Shown here piece by piece: positions 12,540 through 23,485 of a stretch of 64,000 nt of DNA (the first letter of the stretch is position 1; each line of letters starts with the position of its first letter). Under the pieces are notes generated by a model. That model saw only the letters and a program-made list of their open reading frames with translations. It searched no databases and was not told where the DNA came from. The stretch lies in NCBI GenBank assembly GCA_009363875.1, contig CM018696.1, positions 20,163,475-20,227,474 of the forward strand. The letters are read 5' to 3'. The position numbers and the translations under genes were made by a program. Source of the DNA: Mikania micrantha (Eukaryota > Streptophyta > Magnoliopsida > Asterales > Asteraceae).

Positions 12540-14110
12540 CGTTATCCTGCAAATTCACAAAAACAATAATTAGGACTATTTGTGAATGAATTTGCTTGTT
12601 GTTAAAAACCGGGTGAAATTAGGTCAAATAATATGTATAATTTAACGTGTATCAAATATCCCCACACTTGAACTTTGCTTGTCCTGAAGCAGACAACGAA
12701 CCTTAATGGCGAAATCAAATTCTAATAACCAACTTGTAAACAAAAATGAATCATATAATTAATAACCTAGATTGTTCATCAAAGGCTTACCAAATTTGAA
12801 ATTTTAAGCAAAAAATAAAATCAAAATTATCAACAAGAATTTATAAACAAGAGGATTCCCTAATATGTTACACCTTATATTTCTCACAATGTTCACGCAC
12901 ACTCGGTTTATTTCGGATTCATACATGTAATGTGTATGTATAGAACACTCAATTGCTAAGAAGATGAATCAACAGATATGATACTTGTAAAAAAAAATCA
13001 ACTAGCAAAAACAAGGCATAAATTAATCAAAAGGAATTTTATTGGGTTGTGTTTGGGTTGGAGGATGGTTGGGGACAAAGGGATTAAGACAAGTTAAATC
13101 CGTTGGCCAAGAATTCAATAACAAAAGATATACTACAAAGCCTTTTTTGGCTTAAAAGAAATGATGTTTTTTTTGACATAGCTCAATAAGCAAACATTGT
13201 TTTGCTTAATTATTAGTTTCTCAAGAACTACAAAAAGTGTAAATTCTTGCTAACTTTGAAACGAGATTTAAATAAAAGAAATGGGTTGATCTAGAAGGTA
13301 GCGATGAGGGTTTGTTCTAATGCCTTGATTAATTCTAGCTATGTTCAAGCTTATGACTATTGAGATGCATGTTTTAAACAAGTATTAATTTGTAAGAAAC
13401 ATTCGGCACACTCAATCCATCCAATATGCAATGAAACTACTAATGCTAAAGGTTTCTAGTGCTCACCAAAAAATGGAGGGAATAGTAAAAAAATATAAGA
13501 TATAACTTGTAATTCCTCCTTTCGTCTAATCACAAATGATGACATCAAAAAATTTTATTTCACTCGTCAAGATTTCAAATTTAAGAAACCTTTTCAAAAC
13601 AAACCTCATTTTAATTATCAAAAACTTGTTTGCTTAACTTGTTGATTACAAAGAATTTAATTTCCACAAAAAATTATAGAAGGTTCTTTGCGAAAATGTT
13701 TATTACTTTTGGACAAACAAAGCTGTATCAACAACCAAAAGTATATCCCTCCCCACACTTAAATTGTACAATGTCCCTATTGTGCAACAAAAACATGCAA
13801 AAGTAAGAATGATAACGCATGAGTGTGAAAAAGAATAACACTTCCCTATGAATCCTTGAAGAAACCGTCGTGTAGAATCCGCACGAGTCTTGCAACTAGA
13901 ATGGCATGAACGTACCTGCACCTTGAAAACCTGTACAAAACAAAAGCCAAAAACAACAACCCACCAACAACCAAGTGACTAAAATAGAAGCAATAGATCC
14001 AACAATTGAAAGAAACAACCAACCAAAAATGTTTACAACCCAAACAAAAGAAATATCCGAAATAATAGAGTTCTTACGAACTGCAAAATGTACAACTCTA
14101 CCAAAAAAAA
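12540..14110 (-). other. Athila 3' non-coding region
   Basis: AT-rich sequence between the env-like ORF and the 3' word array. It contains CCCCACACTTGAAC (about 12660) and CCCCACACTTAAATTG (about 13750), a phrase pair I associate with the region downstream of the env-like ORF in Athila elements. Overlapping minus-strand reading frames at 13703-14114 have no family resemblance and low-complexity composition; I do not call them. Confidence 0.4.
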
Positions 14111-14307
14111 TCAATAACTACCATAAACAAGCTAGACTGTGGGGGAGGGAGAACATCATACTAGTCCTCCTCCTCATCATGCGGACCAAAACTGCTTGCT
14201 TCCCCATCATGACCTCCCTGAGAACGTTTCTGTGCGCCACTCGCAGAATAACCATAATCGAACCATGGCGGCTAAGAAACGTCAAACTGATGAAATGCTG
14301 CTGCCAA

Positions 14308-15554
14308 CTAATGAGAGGCAAAGAGCCACTCAAAAATCCGTCTCTGATCATCCTGGATCTGGTGCAGCAAATCATACTGCCTACTCTGCTCGGCTTGAAA
14401 GTTATCAATACACTTATTGAACCTCTCATGCTCAGCGCGCAGCTCCTCTTGCGATGCCTGTAAACCCGCAAATCGATGCCACAAATCCATATTTGACCGG
14501 GGGGGGTCCAAGTTTATTTTAGCAAAGCAATGAAAAAGGCTATAGAATTAACTGAACAAGCAGATACAAAAGGAATTCACGGCTTGGTAACAAATCACTT
14601 CTTCCAAGATTTTGCAGTTTTTTCTTCTGCAATACCTCGACGTAACATGAGAAAGTTAACATACTCACCATGAGGAGGGTGCCCGTAATCAAACCCACCC
14701 AATTCCCGTACCAAACGGGGCATCCTCCTCATGAACCCGCTCCTCCTCACGCTCCTCTTTCTCTTCCTCTTGCTCCTCTGGGACGGGATCCCAGATCCGA
14801 CCGTCCCAGCTCCTCAAACGCATACCCACAGGCGTTAGCTCCATAATCTGCATGTATCTCAGTGTCCTCATATCAAATGGAGACGTATCACAAACATGAG
14901 TAAAGCTGGCGATGTTCTCTCTAGTCAAATGTCCGAAAGAGTCGGCCAAGTGTCTGATATATGCGCCTCCACAAATGTGGCTCAACGCCTGTTTCCCTGA
15001 ACTGGTGGTAAGAAAGAAGGCTAGGCAATATTACAGTGAATGCCCTTGATCAAACAATAGAGATAAAATAGATCTCTAGTGGGCACACTGCCCAAGCTAT
15101 CACCTCGCTGTAAAATGGTACCTACCAGAACCTGATGAATGAACCGATGAAGCGGGTCGCGAAGTTTTGTAGCCTTTGTTCTTCGGGGATCATATACCCC
15201 TTCAACAAACTTGGCCCAAAACGTGGCCTTCTCAATCTCGTCTTCAAAGTCGTGCAAACCATCAAACAGCTCTATAGCTAACTCCCCCTCTGTATATAAA
15301 CCTATCCTAGTCGCGAATTGTGTGGCTGAATGCCTCCTCCATCTTCCCCCCAGGCAAAAGGTCAATCCAGAACGTTTCCGGTAAAGGTTTTGTGAAGGGA
15401 AGCTGAAAGAGTATGATGCGAAGAAATCCATGAGTAGTTCGCGGTACTGAGGACGGTTGATGTAAATAAGGCGAGACCATGGGTCGGTAATCAGCTGTTG
15501 TAGACGTGTTTGCTGATTGAGACTTACCACTAAGTCCCAACTTAAGCATTTCAT
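14308..15554 (-). pseudogene. Athila env-like third ORF, broken
   Basis: Third ORF of the Athila element, downstream of integrase. The N-terminal 177 codons (15554-15021) contain YREFLMDFF-like and QFATRIGLYTEGE segments and end with SVPTRDLFYLYCLIKGIHCN. After a stop near 15021 the frame resumes (14985-14689: GGAYIRHLADSFGHL, then an acidic Glu-rich tail). A heptad-like stretch (14511-14308, HRFAGLQASQEELRAEHERF) closes it. The second Athila fragment at 47136-46063 has the same order of blocks (SLCGQHMEM, TDLFYLHSIMTGRPCNLAR, GGAFVTHIAR). The family is called env-like by position; I see no convincing signal peptide or membrane anchor. It is not intact. Confidence 0.7.
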
Positions 15555-16251
15555 CTGCTCAATCTAGCGCCGACGCCCTCGTGCTCATCATTTTGGTCAA
15601 ATTGTAGGAATGGGTTACCATCTGTTCAACAAAATTCCTAAAAATGTTAGTTTCCACAAATGAAAAATCGAAAAAATAACAAAGACTGGGTTGTTCAGGA
15701 AACAAGCACGGTCTTGCAAGAATTGGCATAGTCGTGCCAGCACCAGGGTGACCTTAGCACAGGTAGTGCAGAGCCAGCACAGCCTAACCGCACGGTCGTG
15801 TGTGGCTCGTGCACGATCGTGCCACTCTTAGAAGGACCCTAGCACAGGTAGTGCAGAGCCGGCACGGTCGTGCGAAGCTCGCGCACGGTTGTGCGCGGCT
15901 TGAATTTGTTCATTACACAACCAGTGCAACTCAAAGCAATACTAGATAGCACGGTCGTGCAAGGTTAGCCACGGTCGTGCAGCCTTGTTTTTGAGTTTGC
16001 ACAGCCTGTGTCAAGCTGGCACCACCGAAACACACGGTCGTGCGGGTTGGCGCACGGTCCTGCTTCCTGTAGACTCAAGAACAAAGTCATGCTACGGGCC
16101 GCATGGTCGTGCATCAGCAAACTCGCACGGTTGTGCGCCTAGTCGCATGGTAGTGCTGACCTGCAGATTTTTTTTTTTTATTTTTTTTTTTCGAGAACCT
16201 CTCGGGAGGGCTAAGTTTTATGAGTCTTTAGCTCGACTCGAGTCCCCGAAT
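15555..16251. repeat. GCACGGTCGTGC word array in the pol-env spacer
   Basis: At least a dozen variants of GCACGGTCGTGC (GCACGATCGTGC, GCACGGTTGTGC, GCATGGTAGTGC, GCACAGGTAGTGC) between about 15696 and 16165, spaced roughly 20-50 bp apart, followed by a poly-T stretch (16168-16191). The block sits exactly between the end of integrase and the start of the env-like ORF. The second Athila fragment carries a different word, GACGGGCCGT, at the same structural place (47195-47770). Confidence 0.8.
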
Positions 16252-17860
16252 TTAGTAGTCCTTGGGGTGGAGTACGAAAATCTCCAATGCCGGCTCGACG
16301 GGTCCAGATAAGTATTTCTTCAACCGATGGCCAATTACCTTGAAAACTCTGCCATCCTCGTGCCCGATTTCCACAGTTCCATATGGGAAGACTACTCGAA
16401 CTATGTATGGGCCAGACCAACAGGACTTCAACTTGCCTGGGAACAACCTAAGATGCGAATTATAAAGCCAAACGCGATCACCCGTTTGGAATTTCTTGTT
16501 TTCATTCAAGTGGATGTCGTGTAGCATCTTGATACGTTCCTTGTACCTCTTGGAGCTATCATAAGCATCATTCCTTAGTTCCTCAATCTCATGGATCTGC
16601 ATGAATCGGTTCTCCCCCCGCACTAGTTAAATCCATTTTGATGGATTTCAGCGCCCAATAGGCCTTATGCTCGAGTTCAACGGGGAGGTGACACGTTTTC
16701 CCATATATCAATTTGAAATGTGTGGTTCCTATGGGAGTTTTGTAGGCTGTTCGGAAAGCCCACAACGCGTCATTCAACTTCACTGACCAATCCTTCAAGT
16801 TTTGACCAACCGTCTTTTCCAAAATGCGCTTGATGCCCTGATTAGTGACCTCTACTTGTCCACTGGTTTGTGGATGGTATGGCGTTGAAAATATATATGG
16901 TTCACTCCATTGCATGACAACGTCTTGTCGAGGGGGGCATTGAATAAGTGTGTCCCACGGTCACTAATAAATGCTTTGGGGGCACCATAGCGAGAAAACA
17001 ACTATTTCTGAAACCTCACGACAACTCTAGCACCATTAGTGGGCAAGGCTTGGGCCTCCACCCACTTGGAAACGTAGTTGACTGCAACTAGAATGTATCT
17101 GTTACCGTGAGATGTTGGGAATGGTCCCATGAAATCAATACCCCAGACATCAAAAATTTCGCAGACTTGGATTCCATTCTGGGGCATCTCATCACGCGAT
17201 GAGATGTTGCTTGCCCTTTGGCAAGAATCGCAAGCTCGGACCATTTCATGAGCGTCTCTGAAGATGGTGGGCCAATAGAATCCGGCGTCCAAAACCTTCT
17301 TCGCAGTAAGAGTCGCCCCATGATGACCAACAGTCGGTCCCTCATGACAATGTCTCAGAATCTTGTGCGCCTCACCTCCATACACACACCTACGCACAAT
17401 CTGATCAACTCCAATCCTAAACAAGTAAGGATCCTCCAACATGTAATACTTGACATCAGAAAAGAACTTCTTCTTCTGTTCATGTGTCAAGCCCTTCAAA
17501 ACTATTCCACACGCGAGATAATTCGTGAAATCAGCAAACCATGGACATTCCTCATCCTGCGTCTGTATGTGCATAAGAAAGAAATTGTCATTTATATGTG
17601 ACCCCACCAGTTCTGATGAAGCTGAGCACTCGAGACATGAGAGGTGATTAGCTGCAACATTCTCAGCTTCCTTTTTGTCACAGATTTCAATTTTGAATTC
17701 TTGCAACAACAGAATCCAACGAATCAACCTGGGTTTAGCATCTTGCTTGCTAAACAAGTAACGAAGGGCTGCATGATCCGTAAACACAATGGTCTTGGAA
17801 AGAACAAGATAGGATCGGAATTTATCGAACGTAAAGACAGCAGCTAGGAGCTCCTTTTTA
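16252..17860 (-). pseudogene. Athila pol: RNase H and integrase, broken
   Basis: Minus strand. The RNase H end reads FTDHAALRYLFSKQDAKPRL (17787 onward). The integrase zinc-binding part follows, with HCHEGPTVGHHG and CDSCQRA (an HHCC pattern). The catalytic core follows with GIDFMGPFPTSHGNRYI (first Asp), and, after a break near 17002-16920, YHPQTSGQVEVTNQGIKRIL (catalytic Glu) and a C-terminal part NSHLRLFPGKLKSCWSGPY. The second core Asp would lie in the interrupted region (about 16920-17000), where the frame passes through FQK then stop. A frame change near 16600 separates the C-terminal domain. The enzyme family inserts retrotransposon cDNA; this copy cannot be active. Confidence 0.85.
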
Positions 17861-17943
17861 GTGGTGGTGTAATGCTCCTAGGCATCATTCAGAGTCTTAG
17901 TCGCATAGTAAATCGGGTGGAAGTGCTTGTCCTTCCTTTGACC

Positions 17944-19960
17944 CTAGACTGCCCCAACTGTAAAATCGCTCGCATCACACATGAGCTCTAATGGAAGTGC
18001 CCAATCGGGGGCTATCATGATCGGAGAATTGACCAACTTCTCCTTCAACAACTTGAATGCATGAAGGCATTCATCAGGAAACAAAAATGGGGCATCTTTC
18101 TCAAGAAGCTTAGTCATGGGGCGAGCTATCTTTGAGAAGTCCTTGATGAAACGCCTATAGAACCCCGCGTGCCCTAAGAAAATCCGAATAGATTTCACAA
18201 AAGTGGTGGCAGAAGCTTGACAATGGTCTCAATCTTGGCTCGGTCGACCTCAAGTCTGTCACATGAAATCTTATGCCTTAAAACAATGCCTTCCTTCACC
18301 ATGAAGTGGTGTATCTCCCAATTCAACACTAAGTTAGCTTCTTCACACCTAGCTAACATCTTCCTTAGATTTTCCAAGCAATGATCGAAGGAACTCCCAA
18401 AAACAGAAAGTCGTCCATAAATACCTCTATGGAGTCCTCGATCATATCATGGAAAATAGCCACCATACAACGCTAAAATGTGGCAGGAGTATTGCACAGT
18501 CCCTAGGGCATTCGCCTATACGCAAATGTGCCATAGGGACATGTGAATGTCGTCTTCTCCTGATCCTCAAGAGCAATCGGGATCTGAAAGTACCCAGAAA
18601 AACTATCCAAGAAGCAGTAGAACATCTTGCCTGACAATCTCTCCAACATCTGATCAATAAATGGCAAGGGGAAATGGTCTTTTCGGGTGGCATCGTTCAG
18701 TTTGCGATAATCAATGCAAACTCTCCATTCGGTAACAGTACGAGTATGGATCAACTTGTTTCTCTCATTAGTAATCACTGTCATCCCACCCTTCTTCGGG
18801 ACAACCTGCATTGGACTCACCCAAGGGGAATCAGAAATAGGATAAATCAAACCTGCATCAAGCAACTTGATAACCTCCTTCACAACGTCTTGCATATTGG
18901 GATTCAGACGTCTTTGATGCTGAACTATAGGCTTGAAATCCTCCTCCATAAAGATCTTATGGGTACAAAAAGATGGATTGATCCACTTAATATCCATGAT
19001 CTTCCATGCAATCACCTTCTTATGCATCTTCAGAACTTCAAGCAATTTAGTCTTCTCTCCACTCGACAACGCAGCCGAGATAATAATGGGTAATCGAGAG
19101 TCACCGTATAAGAATGCATACTCCAAATGATCGGGAAGCTCCTTAAGCTCAACAGATGGTAGGTCTTCAACAGAAGGTAATGCCTTAGGCTCATCCTTGC
19201 GATCCATGACTTCAAACACTTCATCCTGAGGGGAAGGATCTTGGCTCAGCAATGTCACCATTTCCTCATCAAATCGACCCTCGGGAACTGGGTCTACATC
19301 CTCCCCTCCTAACAACTGGGTGTCAAACACATCCACAACACACCCATCCTGTGATGGATCACTCATGCATGAATCAACAACGTCAATAGAGTAAAGTGAA
19401 TCGTCCTGACTCTGTGGATGCGTCATTGACCTTCCGATATCAAAGTTCACCTCCTCATCATAAACTTTAAGTGTCATTTTTCCCGAGCAAACATCAATGA
19501 GGGCTCTAGTAGTGGCTAGGAATGGGCGACCAAGAATGAGAGGTACATTCTTATCTTCATTCATATTAAAGATCACAAAGTCCACAGGAAGCACAAATCG
19601 ATCAATCTTAACCAACAAATTCTCAACTATATGTCTCGAATATTTGACTGACCGATCGGCAAGCTGGATGCTCATTCGAGTCGGCTTAAGTTCCTCAACA
19701 CCAAGTTTCTCAAACACAACATAGGGCATCAGATTGATGCTAGCACCTAAGTCAGCCAATGCATTGCTGACTAAAAAACTTCCAATCAAGCATGGGATAG
19801 TGAAACTCCCAGGATCATTAATCTTTTTGGGAAGTTTATTTTGAAGGATGGTAGAATACTCCTAACTCAATGTAACATGAGATTAATCCTCCAACTTCTT
19901 CTTGTTGGTGAGGATGTCCTTTAAAAACTTGGCATACTTGGGAATTTGAGCAAGTGCCTA
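17944..19960 (-). pseudogene. Athila pol: protease and reverse transcriptase, broken
   Basis: Minus strand. A 428-codon open stretch (19789-18503) holds the aspartic protease (ALADLGASINLMP; LGRPFLATTRA) and, from about 19050, reverse transcriptase (DAGLIYPISDSPWVSPMQVV; CIDYRKLNDATRKDHFPLPF; FYCFLDSFSGYFQIPI). It stops at a TAG (18503-18505) inside the conserved MPFGLCN block. A second TAG (18473-18475) replaces the Gln of ATFQR. The catalytic YxDD equivalent is FMDD at about 18411-18422. The thumb and connection follow (18377-17944: LRKMLARCEEANLVLNWE, FLGHAGFYRRFIKDFSKIAR). Upstream, NKLPKKINDPGSFTIPCLIG leads into protease from about 19890. Confidence 0.87.
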
Positions 19961-19981
19961 AACAAATGGCAGATTTATGTG

Positions 19982-21545
19982 CTACTGCTTTAACAATTCC
20001 AGAAATTTACCATAATGTTCCTCCAATTTCTGCTTCTTCAATCTACTGGGGTATGGAACAGGAGGAGTGTAGTCCTTGACTGGTTCCTTTTCTTGTGATG
20101 TACTTGATGGGCCTGGCCTAGAATGCACTTCAACAGGAATCTCAGTCGCAATCTCCCCAATCATTGGCGGAAGAGAAGAGAAAGGGGAAACCGGTGGAGG
20201 AGGTGCAGTGGTGGATTTACCACTCCTCAGTGTTACTCGAGAGGCCTTCTTGTTGCCTTTTGGATAGCAACTTAGCAATTTGTCCTACCTGATACTCGAT
20301 GGCTTGCATTGATGCTTTTTGGTTCCTTAACTCCGTCTCATGATTATGGAAGCGGTCTTCCATATACTGATTTTGTTTTTGAGCCAGCTGGTTTTGGCTC
20401 TCATAGTTAGCTAACAACCGTGTAACCATGTCCTCCAAATTGGATCGCTTTTCAGGAGCGGGCTGTGACCCACTACTAGAACCTTCATTTTGGAACTGGT
20501 TCTGTGGAGGACGAATCTATGAGGACTAACCATGAGTCTGATTTTGGAATGGGGGACGCGTATTGAATCCGGGTGGTTGCTGGTTTGTGGTACCAGACTT
20601 CCAACTGAAATTTGTGTGATTCCTCCACCCCGGATTATAAGTGTTACTATAGGGATTATTTTGAGAATGAGTTTGGTTGCCCATGTAGTCAACCTGCTTG
20701 TGAATGGACTTATCCCTAATCGAACACTCCCCACTATGGTGTGCTCCCCCGCATATCTCACAACAAGATTGGACTTTGTTCACAGACATCTGCTCGATTT
20801 TGTTGGAGAGGGCCTCCAACTATGCAGTCAAAGCAGTATAGGAATCAACCTGATGGACACCCAGCTTGGGTGCCATGGCTCTCGGGGCATGTTGAGAATA
20901 GCTCTTCCTAGCTGCTTTCTTGAGCAATTCAAATGCCTCTCGCGGCCACTTCGCTCCAAAGTCTCCACCCGCATAACTGTCAAGCCACTGTCGTCTGCTT
21001 ACATCGAGACCATTGTAGAATGTCTCACATTGCCTCCATAGCTCTAAACCGTGATGTGGTACCTTTCTCATCAGATCTTTAAACCTCTCCCACGCCTCAT
21101 AAAACATCTCACCATCATCCTGCTGGAATGGGAGAATCTGAGCTCTCAGCTTCACAGTTTTGTCAAGAGGAAAGTATTTTTCAAAGAATTTTTTAGACAT
21201 CTGATTCCAAGTGGTAATACAGCCCGAGGGAAGGGAAATCAGCCATGCCTTGGCTCGGTCATGTAGAGTGAATGGGAATTACCGAAGTCGTATGGCATCA
21301 TCAGACGCGCCATTGATCTTGAATGTGGCACAAATCTCAAGAAATCCTGTGATATGGAGATTAGGATCCTCGTGATCCTTCCTTTCAAACTGAACAGTGT
21401 TCTGAACCATTTGAATGATATTTGACTTGATCTCGAAATTGTTGGCTTCAACAGTCGGTCGGGTAATGCTTGGCTCCAATCCTCCAAGTAATGGTTTCGC
21501 GAAGTCAGAAATCGTCCAGTCATCATCTTGGTCGGCCATGGTCAT
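19982..21545 (-). pseudogene. Athila gag, broken by TAG codons
   Basis: Minus strand from MTMADQDDDWTISDFAKPLL (ATG at 21543-21545). Capsid-like blocks follow: RLFPFTLHDRAKAWLISLP with a stop replacing the Leu after RLR, FFEKYFPLDKTVKLRAQI and YEAWERFKDLMRKVPHHGL. Next come the zinc knuckle CEICGGAHHSGEC and an Asn/Gln/Pro-rich stretch. A coiled-coil-like part (20438-20250) and the RVTLRSGK segment that normally precedes protease close the frame. Stops TAG at 20820-20822, 20526-20528 and 20517-20519 sit where an in-frame Gln (CAG) would continue the protein. A frameshift lies near 20220-20280. Confidence 0.85.
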
Positions 21546-21730
21546 GTCTCACGTGCCAAAGATCTAGGCTCAACAATATCCGGCTTGGGGGTTGAGGACA
21601 TACACTCTCAATGCATAAATGAGTTACCAAATCAAACCTATTAAAAATAAAATAGAAACAAATTTTGAAAACTGAACAATAGAAACTAAAAAACAAATTA
21701 AAATCAAACAAGTGAAATAAAAAAAATTTA

Positions 21731-22500
21731 CACTATCAACTCAGCTAAATCACCGCTGTGATGTTTTTATCTGCGTTTATGTATTTAAGATTGTGTTGAT
21801 TGTTAATGCATAGCTTGTAAAACACTATTTCTATTAAAAATGATACACTTACAGGAGTTGTTTTCTGCAACGCACGAAGGGAAACATCTAGCTATTATTA
21901 AATATGAAATACTTGAAAACAATTTCTAAACAAAATATTTAAAAAATAAATTTTGAAAAATTTAGTTGTAAAGAAATAATAATATTATTTTATTATAAAA
22001 AATATTAAATTATATGAAATTTTAATCATATTTTATATTATAAAAGTGTCTTATATCATCAAAATTTTTATTGGTGATTGTTTATTTTTTTATCCAACTC
22101 ATGCAATACAGGTGGTAATAACCTAATGTTATTATATACTAAATAAGTAGCTTTGCTTACGTCCACATCTCTAGGGTCGGAGGAATAGATACATGCAGGG
22201 AGCTGGGATAGAAAGAAATTGGACACTTAGACTACCCACATCAATGAGCTAATTCAACCCAATCTTTTATTAAAAAATAATTCATTTCCCTTTCACCTAC
22301 ACAAAAAGTCCCTTAATTTTGAAAGTTCCATTGTTTTTACCCATGTGTATTAACTTTATTTGAGGCAAAACCATGGGTCCAACATAGTTCGGATCATGGG
22401 TCAAATGCATGGGTTGGGCGGGTCATGAAAAACACACGAGTACTTAAGGAATTTAAAAAGGAAATAAAAATATTACTTGATTAATATTGTTCAATCACGA
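21731..22500. other. Gene-free AT-rich stretch
   Basis: Very AT-rich DNA from the end of the Athila sequence to about 22500. I see no coding bias, no terminal repeats and no LTR matching the Athila 3' side. Confidence 0.45.
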
Positions 22501-22669
22501 CCCTCATAGTTGTGACAACAACGTTTGAATCTTACATCCACGTCATCACATTTGAAATAAACGTTAAAAGAACGATTGTGATTATCACGATTTGAAAGTA
22601 CGTGAGAAAATCGTGAACGTAGGTGAAAACCGTGAGAGAAACGGAGTTCCTGATTCTCCGGAATCGAAA

Positions 22670-22704
<35 letters not shown>

Positions 22705-22734
22705 GAAAATTCAAAATTATTGCATTCCGGAACT

Positions 22735-22865
22735 ATTCGCGGTACGCTAAGGCCAATTTGTGGTCCCTTGGCGATACGTGATGAGTCCAAAATATCTGAT
22801 GGACTCCGGATTTCTTCGCGGTACGCCAAGCCCCTTCCGAGGCTCGTTGGCGGTACACGAAGAGT
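22735..22865. repeat. Cggtacgcc-type word array
   Basis: Words CGCGGTACGCTAAGGCC, TTGGCGATACGTGATG, TTCGCGGTACGCCAAGCC and TTGGCGGTACACGAAG alternate in two orientations within about 130 bp. The phrase around 22800 closely matches 10430-10450. Confidence 0.6.
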
Positions 22866-23035
22866 AGGTCGGTTCAAAATCAGCTCAAATTCATCGGATT
22901 GCATGTGTGTGTTATGTATGTGGTGTGTGTGTAGCACACAACACACACATATGCTATCTTATATCAAATATGGATGCTATGTGTATATATCTATATATAT
23001 AAGTATATGTACTTAGATGAGTGAGTTGAAAATAA

Positions 23036-23088
<53 letters not shown>

Positions 23089-23090
<2 letters not shown>

Positions 23091-23485
23091 ATTGAGCTCA
23101 AATAAGAAGCCACCTTAATTGAGGTAACCCATTAACCCTGGCAAAAAACGTTCAAATCGCAAAAAAAAAATAAAATTTCATGGTCTTTTTTATACAAAAA
23201 TAGGGGGCTCCTTTTTTAAACGTTTGCTAATTCACAAGCATTTAAAAGTTAAACGAAATGTAAGTTTGCGTTACACTGCGACACTTAAATATATCTTTGC
23301 AGTGTAACGCAAACTTACACTTCGTTTAACTTTTAAAGGCTTGTGAATTAGCGAACGCTTAAAAAAGGAGCCCCCTATTTTTGTATTAAAAAGACCATGA
23401 AATTTTTTTTTTTTGCGATTTGAGCGTTTTTTGCAGAGTTAATGGGTTACCTCAATTAAGATGGGTTCTTATTTGCTCCTTACCC
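23089..23485. mobile_element. Foldback (hairpin) MITE in a TA microsatellite
   Basis: A near-perfect inverted repeat with arms of about 195 bp meeting near 23288 (ACTGCGACACTTAAATATAT / CTTTGCAGT). The left arm carries CACCTTAATTGAGGTAACCC, TAGGGGGCTCC and GCTAATTCACAAGC; the right arm carries the reverse complements in order (GCTTGTGAATTAGC, GGAGCCCCCTA, GGGTTACCTCAATTAAG). Both ends abut (TA)n tracts (23041-23088 and 23486-23502), which fits insertion at TA. There is no coding content. A transcript would fold into one long hairpin. Confidence 0.85.

Larger units (their letters stand above)
10771..21730 (-). mobile_element. Athila-type Ty3/gypsy retrotransposon, decayed, about 11 kb
   Basis: On the minus strand the order is gag (21545-19982), protease and reverse transcriptase, RNase H, integrase (to 16252), then an env-like ORF (15554-14308) followed by a long non-coding 3' part. 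The CEICGGAHHSGEC zinc knuckle, the ADLGASINLMP protease motif, a third ORF after integrase and a length near 11 kb fit the Athila lineage. All ORFs carry stops or shifts. The strand at 10771-10860 looks like the 3' LTR region (AGGCAAGTGTACCTATCG ... CCGTGGACAC). I could not find its partner beyond 21730, so the 5' LTR is missing or unrecognisable. Both limits are approximate. Confidence 0.8.

Noticed and set aside
13703..14463. Frames on both strands, up to 162 codons (13975-14463 plus)
   Set aside because: The plus-strand frame from about 14308 is antisense to the env-like ORF end; the others are low-complexity sequence in the Athila 3' region.
22491..22946. 151-codon minus frame with a long Tyr run
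   Set aside because: The Tyr run is the (AAT)n microsatellite and the rest is the word array; no domain.
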